Assembly (NCBI GenBank): GCA_021846605.1 | Contig: JAJZWQ010000168.1 | Coordinates: 1-6,341, forward strand | Length of the DNA stretch: 6,341 bases | DNA from: Bacillota bacterium | Lineage (GTDB): Bacteria; Bacillota_E; RBS10-35; JAJYVN01 | Direction: 5' to 3' | Shown: piece after piece, positions 6,087-6,341 of the stretch | Numbering within the stretch: position 1 is the stretch's first letter | Layout: every line of letters begins with the position of its first letter | The notes under the pieces: generated by a model | What the model was told of the DNA's origin: nothing | Seen by the model: the letters and a program-made list of their open reading frames with translations, nothing else | The model's database searches: none | Translations under genes and position numbers: made by a program

Positions 6087-6287
6087 AACCGTCCCGTCTC
6101 CTTATGCCCGCGCCCGTATCCCGTTCGCCTGGCCCAGGTCGGGGGCGGGGCGTCACCGCCACGGTGTGAGCACCGCGTTCGCCAGGTGAGCATTCGACCC
6201 TTCCGAGATCGTCTGGAGCATACGACATGCGCCGTCAGGCGTTCTCGTGCCCCACCATTTGGCGGCCTCGCGGGGCGTGACGCAGGC
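6087..6287 (-). other. Leader region of the activator-mtaB operon
   Basis: About 200 bases lie upstream of the activator gene. A small stem-loop, CGGTG-TGAG-CACCG, is at 6162-6175. I looked for a cobalamin riboswitch, which would make sense ahead of corrinoid genes, and did not find a convincing B12 box. I also see no clear -10/-35 promoter. Open frames crossing this stretch give arginine- and proline-rich peptides and are probably not genes. If the sequence at 6288-6341 is a gene end, the operon may extend further upstream and this would be an intergenic spacer. Confidence 0.35.
6098..6102 (-). promoter_or_regulatory. Ribosome binding site of the corrinoid activator gene
   Basis: AGGAG on the minus strand lies eleven bases before the ATG at 6086, somewhat longer than the usual spacing. 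It supports 6086 over the internal ATG at 5990, which has no purine-rich site at a proper distance. Confidence 0.5.
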
Positions 6288-6341
6288 CTATTGGATGCCA
6301 AGCGCAGTCCAGTCGGCCACATCCGGACGCCCTACGGTCCG
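6288..6341 (-). CDS. Possible C-terminal end of a further minus-strand gene (partial)
   Basis: Read on the minus strand from the window edge, one frame gives RTVGRPDVADWTALGIQ and then TAG at 6290-6288. The composition looks like a normal protein end. Of the other two minus-strand frames, one stops at its third codon and the other runs on as an arginine- and cysteine-rich peptide. It has the same orientation as the activator and mtaB, so it could be the preceding gene of that cluster, about 200 bases upstream. Seventeen residues are too few to name a family, and I do not recognise the end of MtaC or MtaA in it. Confidence 0.3.
   Translation of the reverse strand, partial: RTVGRPDVADWTALGIQ

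Noticed and set aside
5392..6189. Long open frame on the plus strand (265 codons) opposite the activator gene
   Set aside because: It is rich in Ser, Ala, Arg and Pro with no domain, and it mirrors a recognisable ferredoxin/ATPase gene on the minus strand. Long antisense frames are expected in high-GC DNA.
5665..6228. Minus-strand frame starting at 6228 in the leader
   Set aside because: It runs into the activator gene in another frame with Arg/Gly-rich composition and no motif.
6087..6287. Cobalamin riboswitch upstream of the corrinoid genes
   Set aside because: I found no convincing B12 box or the long multi-helix layout expected; only a short stem-loop is present.

Overview
This window is high-GC bacterial DNA. 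Single 60-base blocks counted by hand range from 55 to 73 % GC. It carries three full-length, well-supported genes, one plausible small gene, one transposase relic and two possible gene ends cut by the window edges. The mix suggests an anaerobic, polysaccharide-degrading bacterium: a large right-handed beta-helix protein, a zinc/corrinoid methanol-type methyltransferase, a corrinoid reductive activator and the tail of an ISAzo13/Rhodopirellula-type transposase. Planctomycetota, Armatimonadota or a related uncultured phylum would fit, but no marker gene settles the taxonomy.

Layout. Bases 1-78 (+) may be the last codons of an upstream gene, followed by an exact 8-bp inverted repeat at 67-92. 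Bases 62-2137 (+) encode a parallel beta-helix protein of up to 691 residues that resembles GH141-like and other carbohydrate-active beta-helix enzymes. Its true start may be a TTG at 173. Bases 2209-2511 (-) encode an acidic 100-residue protein with a good ribosome binding site. Bases 2557-2670 (+) hold the C-terminal remnant of a transposase, so the middle of the window (about 2200-2690) looks like an insertion scar. Bases 2690-4096 (-) encode MtaB. Bases 4176-6086 (-) encode a RACo-type activator with a 2Fe-2S ferredoxin domain and an ASKHA ATPase. Bases 6087-6287 form a leader, and 6288-6341 (-) may be the end of another gene.

How the genes fit together. The activator and MtaB lie in the same direction, 79 bases apart, and probably form an operon. 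MtaB moves a methyl group from methanol (or another small methyl donor) to the Co(I) form of a corrinoid protein. The activator uses ATP and its iron-sulfur cluster to restore Co(I) after accidental oxidation. The corrinoid protein (MtaC) and the second methyltransferase (MtaA or a tetrahydrofolate-using equivalent) are not in the window and must be outside it. The beta-helix gene converges on this operon and is separated from it by the transposase scar, so a link between glycan breakdown and methyl-group use is only a hypothesis.

I found no tRNA, rRNA, CRISPR array or recognisable riboswitch. The most notable points are the bacterial mtaB-activator pair without its corrinoid protein, a CxxC pair beside the third zinc-ligand cysteine of MtaB, and the transposase scar with its neighbouring orphan gene.
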